Source of the DNA: Levilactobacillus namurensis DSM 19117
Lineage (GTDB): Bacteria > Bacillota > Bacilli > Lactobacillales > Lactobacillaceae
Reading direction: 5' to 3'
NCBI RefSeq assembly: GCF_001434785.1
Contig: NZ_AZDT01000053.1
Span: 1 to 62,328, forward strand
DNA length: 62,328 nt
How positions within the stretch are numbered: position 1 is the first letter of the stretch; each line of letters begins with the position of its first letter. Positions 24,173 to 32,698 of the stretch are shown one piece after another. The position numbers and the translations under genes were made by a program. The notes under the pieces are model-generated. The model searched no databases. It worked only from the letters and a program-made list of their open reading frames with translations, and was not told where the DNA came from.

Positions 24173-24898
24173 ATGCAAAAATTCTTTACGATTATTGGCG
24201 GCATGGGAACGATGGCCACCGAGAGTTATCTTCACCAGTTGAACCTGCGGACCCCCGCACGCGCTGATCAGGAGTATTTGAATTATATCTTAGTCAACCA
24301 CGCGACGGTGCCGGATCGGACGGCCTATATCTTAGACCACACGCAAGCCAGTCCGTTGCCCAGTTTGCTGGAGGATATTCAGCAGCAACGGCAATTAAAG
24401 CCGGCGTTCTTCACGTTGCCTTGCAACACCGCCCACTACTTCTACGATGATTTGCAGCAAGCCGCAGGGGAGATTCCCATCTTGCACATGCCGCGTGAGA
24501 CGGTTAAGGAGATTCAACGGAAGTTCCCTAACGCCAAGCGCATTGGCATCACCGGCACGCGCGGAACGATTGCGGATAAGATCTATGAAAATGAGATCAA
24601 GCGCGTCGGTCTGACGCCGGTCTTACCGACAGAGGCCATTGAAGACCAGACTATGACGCTGATCTATCACGATATCAAGGAACGCGACCAGGTCGATGCG
24701 GACCTGTTCCACCGGATTGTTCAAGAGATGATCGAAGACCAACGGGCCGACGTGGTGATCTTAGGGTGCACGGAGCTCTCGTTGGCTCAGGAACGGGAAC
24801 CGGAGACCAAGTACCCCGTAGCGGATAGTCAGTCCGTTTTAGTTGACCGGACCTTGGAGCTGGCCACTAAGTTACGGCAGACACCGGATGAAGCTTAA
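24173..24898 (+). CDS. racD: Aspartate racemase
   Basis: The 241-aa product belongs to the Asp/Glu racemase superfamily and would supply D-Asp from L-Asp. The two catalytic cysteines are C84 in TLPCNTAH and C199 in LGCTEL. The N-terminal loop reads IIGGMGTMATESYL. It lies 5 bp after the ligase gene, with AAGGGG upstream of the ATG, so translation is likely coupled. The partner gene favours aspartate over glutamate as substrate. A bidirectional terminator ends the unit. Confidence 0.9.
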   Translation: MQKFFTIIGGMGTMATESYLHQLNLRTPARADQEYLNYILVNHATVPDRTAYILDHTQASPLPSLLEDIQQQRQLKPAFFTLPCNTAHYFYDDLQQAAGEIPILHMPRETVKEIQRKFPNAKRIGITGTRGTIADKIYENEIKRVGLTPVLPTEAIEDQTMTLIYHDIKERDQVDADLFHRIVQEMIEDQRADVVILGCTELSLAQEREPETKYPVADSQSVLVDRTLELATKLRQTPDEA

Positions 24899-24913
24899 CA
24901 TCGGGTAACACGC

Positions 24914-24963
24914 AAAAAGACGTTTAAACGGCAGGGTGAATCCCTACGCTTAAACGTCTTTTT
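24914..24963. terminator. Bidirectional terminator after racD
   Basis: A 14-bp perfect stem (24914-24927 with 24950-24963) has an A-run on the left and a T-run on the right. An inner AGGG/CCCT hairpin sits in the loop. Confidence 0.88.
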
Positions 24964-24971
24964 GAATGCCC

Positions 24972-25313
24972 TTATTTGAATGCTAAGGTTAAGCCCAGAC
25001 AAACCGTGACTAACCCGACGACCCCCATGACCCAATAGATGAAGTGGGGGGTATCCCGTTCAATCTTGCGACCGAAACTGACTTCGATCAACGCAATCGT
25101 GGCGATACCCAGGGCGAACTTAAGGCTGATCAGGAGTGGGGCGTGGCCGAACGTGCGAATACTTAAGACCACGCCACTGATAATCATGACCAGATATGCG
25201 CAACGGGCTAGCAGGAGAAACTGGGTCACGCGTTTTTCAGAATGTCGCGTTAAACCCAGTAAAACGGCAATGGTCAAGACGACCCAAGTCCAGAAGTGCA
25301 GTGCTAACCACAT
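24972..25313 (-). CDS. DUF1516 (YisL-like) membrane protein
   Basis: This 113-aa protein has four membrane helices. It begins with a helix containing HFWTWVVLTIAVLLG, and a second helix ends in MIISGVVLSIRTFG. The helix order and KFALGIATIALIEVSFGRK fit the YisL/DUF1516 family. The function of the family is unknown. GGAAGGA precedes the ATG. It converges on racD and shares its terminator. Confidence 0.75.
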   Translation of the reverse strand: MWLALHFWTWVVLTIAVLLGLTRHSEKRVTQFLLLARCAYLVMIISGVVLSIRTFGHAPLLISLKFALGIATIALIEVSFGRKIERDTPHFIYWVMGVVGLVTVCLGLTLAFK

Positions 25314-25512
25314 CTCATCGCTTCCTTCCCCTAACTTTTAACTTTAGCGTACCATATTGGGGGACCGTCTGCTCGTATATTACGAGAACGACGGGAAAAC
25401 TTAAGCAAAACCTGAGAATTGATTGGTCAATGACCAAAGTAACGACCTGGGATTCGGGTAGGCGTCCAGGGGGCGCCTAATGTGGCGGCCTGACGGTTCT
25501 GCGGAATCTTCT
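25314..25512. other. Intergenic region with a GC-rich inverted repeat
   Basis: No gene is supported. TAGGCG and CGCCTA form an inverted repeat around 25459-25480 with no T-run, so it is not a standard terminator. Confidence 0.35.
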
Positions 25513-25561
25513 AAAAAATCCCTTCTTTTAAACGGCTTAGCCGATAAAAGAAGGGGTTTTT
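25513..25561 (-). terminator. Terminator of the amidase gene
   Basis: A stem of at least 15 bp pairs AAAAATCCCTTCTTTTA with its complement TAAAAGAAGGGGTTTTT (one G-U). It lies 26 bp after the stop codon on the minus strand. Confidence 0.88.
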
Positions 25562-25587
25562 GGGTGGTGCTTTAACGCTTTACGGGA

Positions 25588-26883
25588 TTAGTTCCAAGTC
25601 AAGCTTGATGCTAAAGCCCAGTAAGTCTTGTTGTTGATGACCACGCGGTACCAGGTGGTGCCATCCGTGGACTTGACGCCCCGCTTGTTGATGGCGGCTG
25701 GTGTCCCAGCTGCGAAGTCTTGCGTGTGGGCGATGGTCTTGGACAGGTACTTGGAGTTCAAAACGTGGTTGTATAGTGGCGTATTCGTTGCGGTCTTGAC
25801 CTTCGGTGAGCCACTAGCGTCGCTGTAAGTGACGCCAGGGAAGTGGAGCACCTTGCTGTAGACCCAGTACTTGGCCTTGGCGTTCTTCGAGAAGCGAATC
25901 CGGTACCAAGTGGTCTTCCCGTTCTTGATGCCGCGGCTGTCGACGAAGACCCGCGTGCCACGGTGGTCGCTACTCAACCGGCCCCAGCCAATCTTGTGAG
26001 CGCCCTTGGTGCCCTTAACGTGGTTGTAGACGGTCCAGTTCGTGTAGTTCGACGTCAGCGTGGCCGTTTCGTTATTGCCCCCGTGGTTGTACCGAACGGA
26101 AGTCGTGGTTGCGGTGTGCTGAGTGGAACTTGGGGCCGTGGTGGTCGAACTGCTGGAAGAGCTGTTCGTGGCGGCACTTGAGCTGGAACTGCTGCTTGCA
26201 TTGCTGCTGTTAGCAGCCGAATTTCCCGACAACTTAGCGTATTGCGTGTTGACCAAGTCGATGAAGTTGCTCATGTTGTAGGTGGTGCCGAAGTAATTCC
26301 GGGCGTTCGTGGACCAGTAGCCGTCCGGATCGCTGTGGTTAGTGCCTCCCAGACGGTTAGAAACGTCGTGGTGGGACAGAACCGTGGTGTACCGCTTAGG
26401 CGTGAGGCCGTATTGCTTCAGGATGTAGGCGGTGTAGTACGCGCCGTTGTTCAGTTCCTTGGCGAAAGCGGCCTTGGAGTGGACTTCGACTTGTTCGAAT
26501 TGAACGTACCGTTGGTTGGCGACGGGACCCGCCCCCCAGCAGAGGTACTTGGTGTTCGCCACGTTGATGATGTTGCTGGCGTCGACGAACGTGTGCACGA
26601 AGGCGTTTTGGTAATTCCGCTTCATGAACGAGATTTCGTTAAAGATCGTGGAATTCGGGTTGGCCGTTTCGTGGACCACGACACCCTCTGGTTTGCCGTT
26701 GCGGTAGTTGTACTTAGGGAACCCGGACCAGATCTGCTTGGTGATCGAAGGGGTCGCGTAATGCTGGTTTGCGATGTAGTCGTTAATGCTGTTCGCACTA
26801 GCGGGGGTCGCACTGAGTAACAGTCCCAGACAACCAGCCGTTAGGGCAGCTCCCCGGGCTGCCCAATGTTGCCATTTTTTCAT
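25588..26883 (-). CDS. Secreted N-acetylmuramoyl-L-alanine amidase
   Basis: This is a 431-aa exported autolysin. A signal peptide (1-30, cleavage after ASA) precedes an Amidase_2 domain (about 45-215) with zinc histidines at H71 in VVVHETANP and in SHHDVSNRLGG. A Ser/Ala/Thr-rich linker (about 220-265) leads to two GW/SH3-type repeats, each ending in a TTWYRIRF or TTWYRVVI block, that bind the wall. It cleaves the bond between MurNAc and L-Ala. AGGAGG precedes the ATG. Direct repeats GTTAGCG lie about 100 bp upstream and could be a response-regulator site. Confidence 0.92.
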   Translation of the reverse strand: MKKWQHWAARGAALTAGCLGLLLSATPASANSINDYIANQHYATPSITKQIWSGFPKYNYRNGKPEGVVVHETANPNSTIFNEISFMKRNYQNAFVHTFVDASNIINVANTKYLCWGAGPVANQRYVQFEQVEVHSKAAFAKELNNGAYYTAYILKQYGLTPKRYTTVLSHHDVSNRLGGTNHSDPDGYWSTNARNYFGTTYNMSNFIDLVNTQYAKLSGNSAANSSNASSSSSSSAATNSSSSSSTTTAPSSTQHTATTTSVRYNHGGNNETATLTSNYTNWTVYNHVKGTKGAHKIGWGRLSSDHRGTRVFVDSRGIKNGKTTWYRIRFSKNAKAKYWVYSKVLHFPGVTYSDASGSPKVKTATNTPLYNHVLNSKYLSKTIAHTQDFAAGTPAAINKRGVKSTDGTTWYRVVINNKTYWALASSLTWN

Positions 26884-26982
26884 ATTCGCATTCTCCTCCT
26901 ATATATGTAAGTCATTTCTAAAAAACACGGATCACAACGCCTTGATTATAACGTATCTTGTGAAGGTTGGGTATGATTTACT

Positions 26983-26999
26983 GTTAGCGACGGTTAGCG
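26983..26999. promoter_or_regulatory. Direct repeat upstream of the amidase gene
   Basis: GTTAGCG occurs at 26983-26989 and 26993-26999, one helical turn apart. Such spacing is typical of response-regulator dimers. The rest of 26884-27150 holds no supported gene. Confidence 0.35.
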
Positions 27000-27161
27000 G
27001 GATTGTTCGTGAACCTCCGTGATTTTAAGCCAGCATAACCTTGAATTAGAATGAATGGTCGGCTTTTTGTCGTTTTTACTAAAATTAGTAATTAACCCGT
27101 TCGTGATTGTGAGATTATTTCAAACTTCTTACAATTCGGTTGCGAGTCTGGGACACTCCGC

Positions 27162-27190
27162 TTGCGATGGTCGCAAAACTTGACTATAAT
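27162..27190 (+). promoter_or_regulatory. Promoter with operator over the -35 box
   Basis: TTGCGA (27162-27167) and TATAAT (27185-27190) are 17 bp apart. TTGCGA-TGG-TCGCAA (27162-27176) is a perfect inverted repeat overlapping the -35 box, so repressor control is possible. Confidence 0.6.
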
Positions 27191-27222
27191 GAAACATTGC
27201 ATGATGAAGGGAGCGACTAGGG

Positions 27223-27465
27223 ATGGCCGAAGAAGAAGATCAATCAGGCATCAAGGTTGGCGATTACGTAGCAGCGAAGAAGTTTGGGCCTTTGGAACAC
27301 GACTTCACGGGTGAGGTCACCAAGGTGTATACAAATTCAGTGCTGGTTGAGATCCGTCAGTATGATCCCAAGGATAAAACCGCGGTAGACGACATGAATA
27401 ATCGGGCAGTTGTCCGCAAAAGTGAAGCCAAGGTAACCGCAGCCCCAAAGGATTCTCAAGCATAA
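27223..27465 (+). CDS. DUF2187-like small protein
   Basis: This 80-aa soluble protein carries a KOW/SH3-like core: IKVGDYVAAKKFGPLEHDFTG followed by VTKVYTNSVLVEI. This fits the DUF2187 (YkvS-like) family, whose function is unknown. The C-terminus is charged. GGGAGCGA lies 7 nt before the ATG. Its promoter carries an inverted repeat at the -35 box. Confidence 0.65.
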   Translation: MAEEEDQSGIKVGDYVAAKKFGPLEHDFTGEVTKVYTNSVLVEIRQYDPKDKTAVDDMNNRAVVRKSEAKVTAAPKDSQA

Positions 27466-27499
27466 AAATCAATTTCTTGAATTTTTTTACAAAAAAGTA

Positions 27500-27528
27500 C
27501 TGACAACTCCAAAAAGGTATGCTATACT
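27500..27528 (+). promoter_or_regulatory. tRNA-Gly promoter
   Basis: CTGACA (27500-27505) and TATACT (27523-27528) are spaced 17 bp, about 12 bp before the tRNA. No other clear promoter is seen before the argS leader. Confidence 0.7.
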
Positions 27529-27540
27529 TTTTTGTGTTGT

Positions 27541-27611
27541 GCGGGTGTAGTTTAGTGGTAAAATCCAAGCTTCCCAAGCTTGTGTCGCGGGTCCGATTCC
27601 CGTCACCCGCT
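27541..27611 (+). tRNA. tRNA-Gly(CCC) with a variant T-loop
   Basis: The acceptor strands GCGGGTG and CACCCGC pair, and the anticodon loop TTCCCAA carries CCC. The T-loop reads TCCGATT: position 55, almost always U (pseudouridine), is C here. The T-stem GCGGG/CCCGT has a G-T end pair. An inverted repeat TTTCGAATGA/TCATTCGAAA (27611-27620 with 27654-27663) starts at its last base. Confidence 0.92.
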
Positions 27612-27660
27612 TTCGAATGAGAGGCGGCCAATTGGTCGTCTTTCTTACTATTATCATTCG

Positions 27661-27867
27661 AAAGTTAAGCCAAACAGAAGAGTAGCGTTAAGATCGACGA
27701 TTGAGCGAATCCGGGATGGTGGAAGCCGGAGATGGTCACTGACGTGAACGGACTGGTTGGATAAGTTAAACAAATCATTTAAGTGGACTTTTAAGTCAAT
27801 TAGAGTGGTACCGCGGGTGAAACTCGTCTCTTACAGGTTATAATACTTGTATGAGGCGAGTTTTTTT
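27661..27867 (+). promoter_or_regulatory. T-box riboswitch of argS
   Basis: Stem I carries the GCGAATCCGGGATGGTGGAA apical segment. The T-box AGAGTGGTACCGCGGGT is at 27802-27818. The terminator pairs AACTCGTCTC with GAGGCGAGTT (27821-27830 with 27853-27862), followed by T7. A CGT triplet, an Arg codon, in TGACGTGAACGG near the base of stem I is the likely specifier. Uncharged tRNA-Arg would allow readthrough into argS. Confidence 0.93.
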
Positions 27868-27903
27868 ATCCCACGGGATACCGCCGATTAAGGAGGAATT
27901 CGT

Positions 27904-29595
27904 ATGGATTATAAACAACAGGTAACGGATGCACTGGTTAAGGCCCTCGATGGTCAACTGACCGCTGATGAGATCAGTAGTAAACTGGAACGTCCCAAGA
28001 CGTCAGACAAAGGGGATTTAGCGTTCCCAACGTTCACGTTAGCTAAGACGCTGCACCAAGCACCCCAACAGATTGCCCAAGATTTAGCAGGTAAGTTGGA
28101 CCAGACTGGTTTTGACAAGGTAGAAGTTGTTGGCCCATACCTGAACTTCTTCTTCGATAAGGCGGCTTACAGTGAAGCCACGCTGAACACGGTTCTGACG
28201 CAGGGTGCCGACTATGGTCAAAACCAAGACGGTGCAAACGGAAACGTGCCGATTGATATGTCCTCACCAAACATTGCCAAGCCAATGTCCATGGGGCACT
28301 TACGGTCAACGGTAATCGGGAACTCGATTGCTGAAATCCTGAAGAAGAACGGTTACCACCCAATCAAGGATAACCACTTGGGTGACTGGGGAACGCAATT
28401 CGGGAAGCTGATCACGGCCTACAAGCTGTGGGGGAACGAAGAAGACGTGAAGAAGGATCCCATCAACAAGTTGGTGGAATACTACGTTCGTTTCCACAAG
28501 GAAGACGTCGACAAGCCTGAACTGGATGACGAAGCGCGGGAATGGTTCCGGAAGCTGGAAAACGGCGACCAAGAAGCCCACGACCTGTGGCAATGGTTCC
28601 GGGAAGTCTCCTTGCAAGAATTCAACGACATTTACAAGGTCTTGGGTGTCGAATTCGATACCTACAACGGTGAAGCCTTCTACAACGACAAGTTAGCGGA
28701 AGTTGTTCAACTCTTGAAGGATGACCACCTGTTGGTTGAATCCCAAGGGGCCCAAGTGGTCGACTTGAAGAAGTACGACCTGAACCCAGCACTGATCTTG
28801 AAGAGTGATGGCGCTTCGCTGTACATCACGCGGGACATCGCAACGGCGCTCTACCGTGACCGGACTTACCACCCAGTTAAGAACTTATACGTGGTGGGTT
28901 CTGAACAGATGTACTACTTCAAGCAATTGAAGGCGGTTCTGGAAGAGATGAAGGTCCCTTCTGCTAAGGACTTGCACCACATTCCGTTTGGGCTGATCAC
29001 CGTGGATGGGAAGAAGTTATCCACGCGTTCTGGCCGGATCATCCTGTTGGCCGATGTCTTACACGACTCCGTCAAGATGGCTCAAGAAGAAATCGTGGAG
29101 AAGAACCCAACGCTGGCAAACAAGGAAGAAGTTGCCAAGCAGGTCGGGGTTGGAGCCATTGTTTTCGGTGACCTGAAGAACGAACGGATGAACAGCATTG
29201 ACTTCGTCTTAGCGGACCAGTTGAAGTTCGAAGGGGAAACGGGGCCTTACGTTCAATACGCCCGGGCCCGGGCCGAAAGTATCTTGCGGAAGGCTGCGGA
29301 CGTGAACGTTCAAGCCAACGGTAACCAGATTACCGATCCAGAAGCTTGGGACACGATTAAGGCGTTAGCCGACTTCCCAGCCGTGGTTCGGATGGCGTGT
29401 GACGAATACGAACCATCCGTCGTTGCCAAGTATGCAATTCGGGTTGCTAAGAGCTTTAACAAGTACTACGCCCACACTAAGGTCTTGACTGACGATGCTG
29501 AATTACCAGCACGGTTAGCCTTAGTCAAGGCGGTTTCGACGGTCATCAAGGAATCCCTGCGTCTGTTAGGGGTTCAAGCACCGGACGAAATGTAA
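27904..29595 (+). CDS. argS: Arginyl-tRNA synthetase
   Basis: ArgS charges tRNA-Arg in the cytosol. The 563-aa class I enzyme has the HIGH-type motif in IAKPMSMGHLRST (near 125-137) and the KMSK counterpart as KKLSTRSG (near 368-375), typical of ArgRS in Firmicutes. A C-terminal anticodon-binding domain with YAIRVAKSFNKYY is present. AAGGAGG lies 9 nt before the ATG. Expression is set by the T-box leader, and argR lies downstream, placing two arginine-response genes together. Confidence 0.97.
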   Translation: MDYKQQVTDALVKALDGQLTADEISSKLERPKTSDKGDLAFPTFTLAKTLHQAPQQIAQDLAGKLDQTGFDKVEVVGPYLNFFFDKAAYSEATLNTVLTQGADYGQNQDGANGNVPIDMSSPNIAKPMSMGHLRSTVIGNSIAEILKKNGYHPIKDNHLGDWGTQFGKLITAYKLWGNEEDVKKDPINKLVEYYVRFHKEDVDKPELDDEAREWFRKLENGDQEAHDLWQWFREVSLQEFNDIYKVLGVEFDTYNGEAFYNDKLAEVVQLLKDDHLLVESQGAQVVDLKKYDLNPALILKSDGASLYITRDIATALYRDRTYHPVKNLYVVGSEQMYYFKQLKAVLEEMKVPSAKDLHHIPFGLITVDGKKLSTRSGRIILLADVLHDSVKMAQEEIVEKNPTLANKEEVAKQVGVGAIVFGDLKNERMNSIDFVLADQLKFEGETGPYVQYARARAESILRKAADVNVQANGNQITDPEAWDTIKALADFPAVVRMACDEYEPSVVAKYAIRVAKSFNKYYAHTKVLTDDAELPARLALVKAVSTVIKESLRLLGVQAPDEM

Positions 29596-29614
29596 TCAAA
29601 ATGAAGGTGTGATT

Positions 29615-29649
29615 AAAAAGCGACTGCCCGCTGGGTAGTCGCTTTTTTT
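29615..29649 (+). terminator. argS terminator
   Basis: The arms AAAAAGCGACTGCCC and GGGTAGTCGCTTTTT pair (G-T at one position), followed by more T. Confidence 0.88.
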
Positions 29650-29902
29650 GAGGTCGCCTTGCTGATTAACGCCGGTGGGGCGGGTTATTTGGCTCACTAA
29701 ACAAATCTGTGATGGGGGGTGGCCGTAGGTGAACGGCTAAAAATAAAACGAATTATGAGAGAAGTTGCCTTTAAAGAAGGCGCTTTTTTGCGTTGAAAAC
29801 GAATATTTGGTACACTAAGTTCATAAATATTCAAAGTCATGTGGCACAATCCGCATCCTTTGAGATTAGATCATGCAAGTTTATGCGGAGGGGGCCATTT
29901 TC
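29650..29902 (+). other. argS-argR intergenic region with an extra terminator-like hairpin
   Basis: A hairpin pairing AAG..GCCTT with AAGGC..CTT, followed by T6, lies at 29761-29796, with no gene before it that needs it. It may be a leader attenuator or the end of a small RNA. GGAGGGGG at 29887-29894 is the argR ribosome-binding site. Confidence 0.4.
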
Positions 29903-30370
29903 ATGAAAAAAAGCATTCGCCAAGCACGAATCGAACAGTTAATTAATCAGTATCCTATCGGAACCCAAGAGGAGCTGATGGAGCACTTACAGGAAGTCGG
30001 GATTCAAGCAACCCAAGCAACCATTTCACGGGACATTCGGGAGATGCAGATCGTGAAGGCCCAGGATGGCCACGGCCATCTGCGCTACACCATCTTCAAG
30101 GCGGGAAACCGCAGTGAAGAGGAGCATCTCCGCGAAACCATCAACGAGGTCGTGACGGGCCTAACGCGCGTTGAATTCGTGAACATCGTGCGGACGTTGC
30201 CTAGCAACGGGAACCTCCTGGCCGTAATTTTCGATGATCTTAACCTACCGGAGATTGCCGGTACGTTGGCCGGGCACGACACCATCTTTATTATCAGTCC
30301 CAGTGCGGAGGTCGCTAAGAAGCTCCACGACCGCATCGCTGCTGAGATGAATCCAGAAATCGCCCATTAA
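29903..30370 (+). CDS. argR: Arginine repressor ArgR
   Basis: This 155-aa protein has an N-terminal winged helix (about 1-65, with QATQATISRDIREM) and a C-terminal arginine-binding/oligomerisation domain. It would control arginine synthesis or the deiminase pathway. The arginine-contact motif, normally GDD in E. coli ArgR, reads AGHDT here, with H125 in place of the first Asp. Some lactic acid bacteria carry two ArgR types that work together, and this change fits a specialised one. GGAGGGGG lies 8 nt before the ATG at 29903. Confidence 0.92.
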   Translation: MKKSIRQARIEQLINQYPIGTQEELMEHLQEVGIQATQATISRDIREMQIVKAQDGHGHLRYTIFKAGNRSEEEHLRETINEVVTGLTRVEFVNIVRTLPSNGNLLAVIFDDLNLPEIAGTLAGHDTIFIISPSAEVAKKLHDRIAAEMNPEIAH

Positions 30371-30374
30371 CGTG

Positions 30375-30416
30375 ACGGACAGGAGTGGCCCAATAAGGTC
30401 GTCCTGTCTGTTTTTG
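30375..30416 (+). terminator. argR terminator
   Basis: The arms ACGGACAGGA and TCCTGTCTGT pair at ten positions (one G-T), followed by a T-rich tail. Confidence 0.85.
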
Positions 30417-30531
30417 TTTTGGGTTAAGCTAAGTTAAAGGTTCATAAAATTTGCCCTGAAAACTAGCGTGCCGTCCAGTCTATGCTATGATAGGAACATC
30501 ATGACACTTGAGTAGAAGAGGCTATCGAAAA

Positions 30532-32619
30532 ATGAATAACCAACAACCAAATCCAGGCACCGGTTTCAAAAACCGTTTCAAGCGGCTTTGGCGCCGGTTT
30601 CAGTTGACGCGGTGGCTGATTGTCATCGTGTTGACGGGAATCTTCCTGATGAGCGGTTACCTGACCTTCATGGCCAAGACTACCGACGTCGGGAACTTAA
30701 AAGCATCGCTAGAGAATCCGACGAAGATTTATGATCGCCAGAATCGCAAGGCCGGGACGTTGTATTCCCAGAAGGGGACTTACGTGCCGCTAACGCAGAT
30801 TTCGACCAACGTTCAACACGCGGTCATTTCTACTGAAGACCGGAATTTCTACCACGAACACGGCTTCTCCGTTAAGGGCATCGCCCGGGCGTTTTACCTG
30901 TACGGAAAGAATAAGCTGTTGCGTCGCGACTACATCAGTGGTGGGGGAAGTACGCTGACCCAACAACTGGTGAAGAACGCTTACCTGACACAAGAACAGA
31001 CGTTTACCCGAAAATTCAAGGAGTTGTTCTTATCCGTAGAGGTCGAGAACGTCTACAGTAAACAGGACATCCTCTCGATGTATCTGAACAACGCCTACTT
31101 CGATAAGGGCGTCTGGGGGGTTCAAGATGCCGCTGAGCGGTACTTTGGCACCTCGGCGGAGAACTTAACGGTCCCGCAAGCCGCGACCTTAGCCGGCATG
31201 CTGACCAATCCTAGCGGGTTCAACCCCGTCGATCATCCGCAAGCTTCTCGTCAGCGCCGGAACGTGGTGCTGGGGTTGATGGCGGAGACGGGAGCGATTA
31301 CCAGTGCCCAGGCCAAGCAGTATCAGGCGACCGCGCTGACCACCAACGATAATTACACCTACAAGAATACCTATAAGTATCCGTACTTCTTCGATGCGGT
31401 GATCAATGAGGCCATCAGTAAGTACGGGCTGACCGAATCTGAAATCATGAACCGGGGCTACAAGATTTATACCACCCTGGATCAGAACAATCAGACGCAG
31501 ATGCAGACCCTGTTTAAAAATGACAACTACTTCCCCGCTAACGCTAGCGATGGGACTAAGGTTCAGGCTGCCAGCATTGCCATTGACCCCAACACCGGGG
31601 GCGTCGAAGCCGTCGTCGGTGGCCGGGGGAAACACGTCTTCCGGGGCTATAACCGGGCGACGCAGATGCGCCGTCAACCCGGGTCGACAATCAAGCCGTT
31701 AGCGGTTTATACGCCGGCGTTAGAGAACGGCTACTACTATGATTCACAGCTGACGGACAAGAAGAAGTCTTACGGGACCAACAACTATACGCCGCACAAC
31801 TACGGGGGCGTTTACAGTGGTAAGATTCCGATGTACCAAGCCCTGGCCCAGAGTACGAATGCGCCGGCGGTCTGGTTGCTGAACAAGATTGGGGTCGACA
31901 AGGGGTACGAGTCGGTCAAGAAGTTCGGCCTGCCCGTGACCAAGTCGGATAAGAACCTGGCCTTAGCGCTAGGGGGCTTGAAGACCGGGGTCTCGCCCCA
32001 ACAGTTAGCACAGGCCTACACGGCGTTCGCCAACAACGGCCAGATGCGTTCGGCCCACTATATTCGGAAAATCGTAGATGCTTCGGGCAACGTGGTGGTC
32101 GATACCCAGGATTCGGCGGCCAAGACCACGCGCGTCATGTCCAGTAAGACGGCTAAGCAGATGACCAGTATGATGATGGGCGTCTTCAATTACGGAACTG
32201 GGGCGTCCGCTAAGCCGTACGGGTACACGATTGCTGGTAAGACCGGGAGTACGGAAGCCGACGGAGACGCCGACGCGACCCGGGATAAGTGGATCGTAGG
32301 CTACACCCCGGACGTGGTGGTGACCACCTGGGAAGGCTTTGACAGCACCAGTAGTAAGCATCACTTGGAAGACGTCAGTGGCGTGGGCGAAGGTCCCCTG
32401 TTCCAAGCCGAACTCCAGGGCATTCTGCCGAACACCAAGGGCACGTCCTTTGATACCCAAGACGCGTCGACCTTAGCCAAAGGCGAAAGTACAGGCGGGT
32501 CCACCAGCGATATCTGGGACCAGGTCCAACAGGGTCTCGATAACGCGGGGAAGTCGTTCAACAACGCGGCGGATAAGGTGAAGTCGTGGTGGGAGAAGGC
32601 TAAGTCCTACGTGGAGTAG
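30532..32619 (+). CDS. Class A penicillin-binding protein (PBP1A family)
   Basis: This 695-aa bifunctional enzyme polymerises glycan strands and cross-links peptides. A short basic cytoplasmic tail precedes one membrane helix (about 28-47). The GT51 domain has E102 in STEDRNFY and GGGSTLTQQL (137-146). The transpeptidase has S385/K388 in GSTIKP, S441-N443 in STNAP, and KTGS from K570. The tail is Ser/Gly/Lys-rich. ATG 30532 follows an AGAAGAGG site; the frame extends to a TTG at 30508 without support. The D-Asp cluster nearby would build the bridges it joins. Confidence 0.93.
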   Translation: MNNQQPNPGTGFKNRFKRLWRRFQLTRWLIVIVLTGIFLMSGYLTFMAKTTDVGNLKASLENPTKIYDRQNRKAGTLYSQKGTYVPLTQISTNVQHAVISTEDRNFYHEHGFSVKGIARAFYLYGKNKLLRRDYISGGGSTLTQQLVKNAYLTQEQTFTRKFKELFLSVEVENVYSKQDILSMYLNNAYFDKGVWGVQDAAERYFGTSAENLTVPQAATLAGMLTNPSGFNPVDHPQASRQRRNVVLGLMAETGAITSAQAKQYQATALTTNDNYTYKNTYKYPYFFDAVINEAISKYGLTESEIMNRGYKIYTTLDQNNQTQMQTLFKNDNYFPANASDGTKVQAASIAIDPNTGGVEAVVGGRGKHVFRGYNRATQMRRQPGSTIKPLAVYTPALENGYYYDSQLTDKKKSYGTNNYTPHNYGGVYSGKIPMYQALAQSTNAPAVWLLNKIGVDKGYESVKKFGLPVTKSDKNLALALGGLKTGVSPQQLAQAYTAFANNGQMRSAHYIRKIVDASGNVVVDTQDSAAKTTRVMSSKTAKQMTSMMMGVFNYGTGASAKPYGYTIAGKTGSTEADGDADATRDKWIVGYTPDVVVTTWEGFDSTSSKHHLEDVSGVGEGPLFQAELQGILPNTKGTSFDTQDASTLAKGESTGGSTSDIWDQVQQGLDNAGKSFNNAADKVKSWWEKAKSYVE

Positions 32620-32698
32620 TCAATTCTTCACTAGGGTCAGCGGTCAAAACATGGTACACTTGATAAGTAAACGATTTTATTGAGGAGGAACCACCACT

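Noticed and set aside
26242-26820. 192-codon plus-strand frame opposite the amidase gene
   Set aside because: It is antisense to a protein with signal peptide and amidase motifs; low-complexity Val/Arg/Gly composition.
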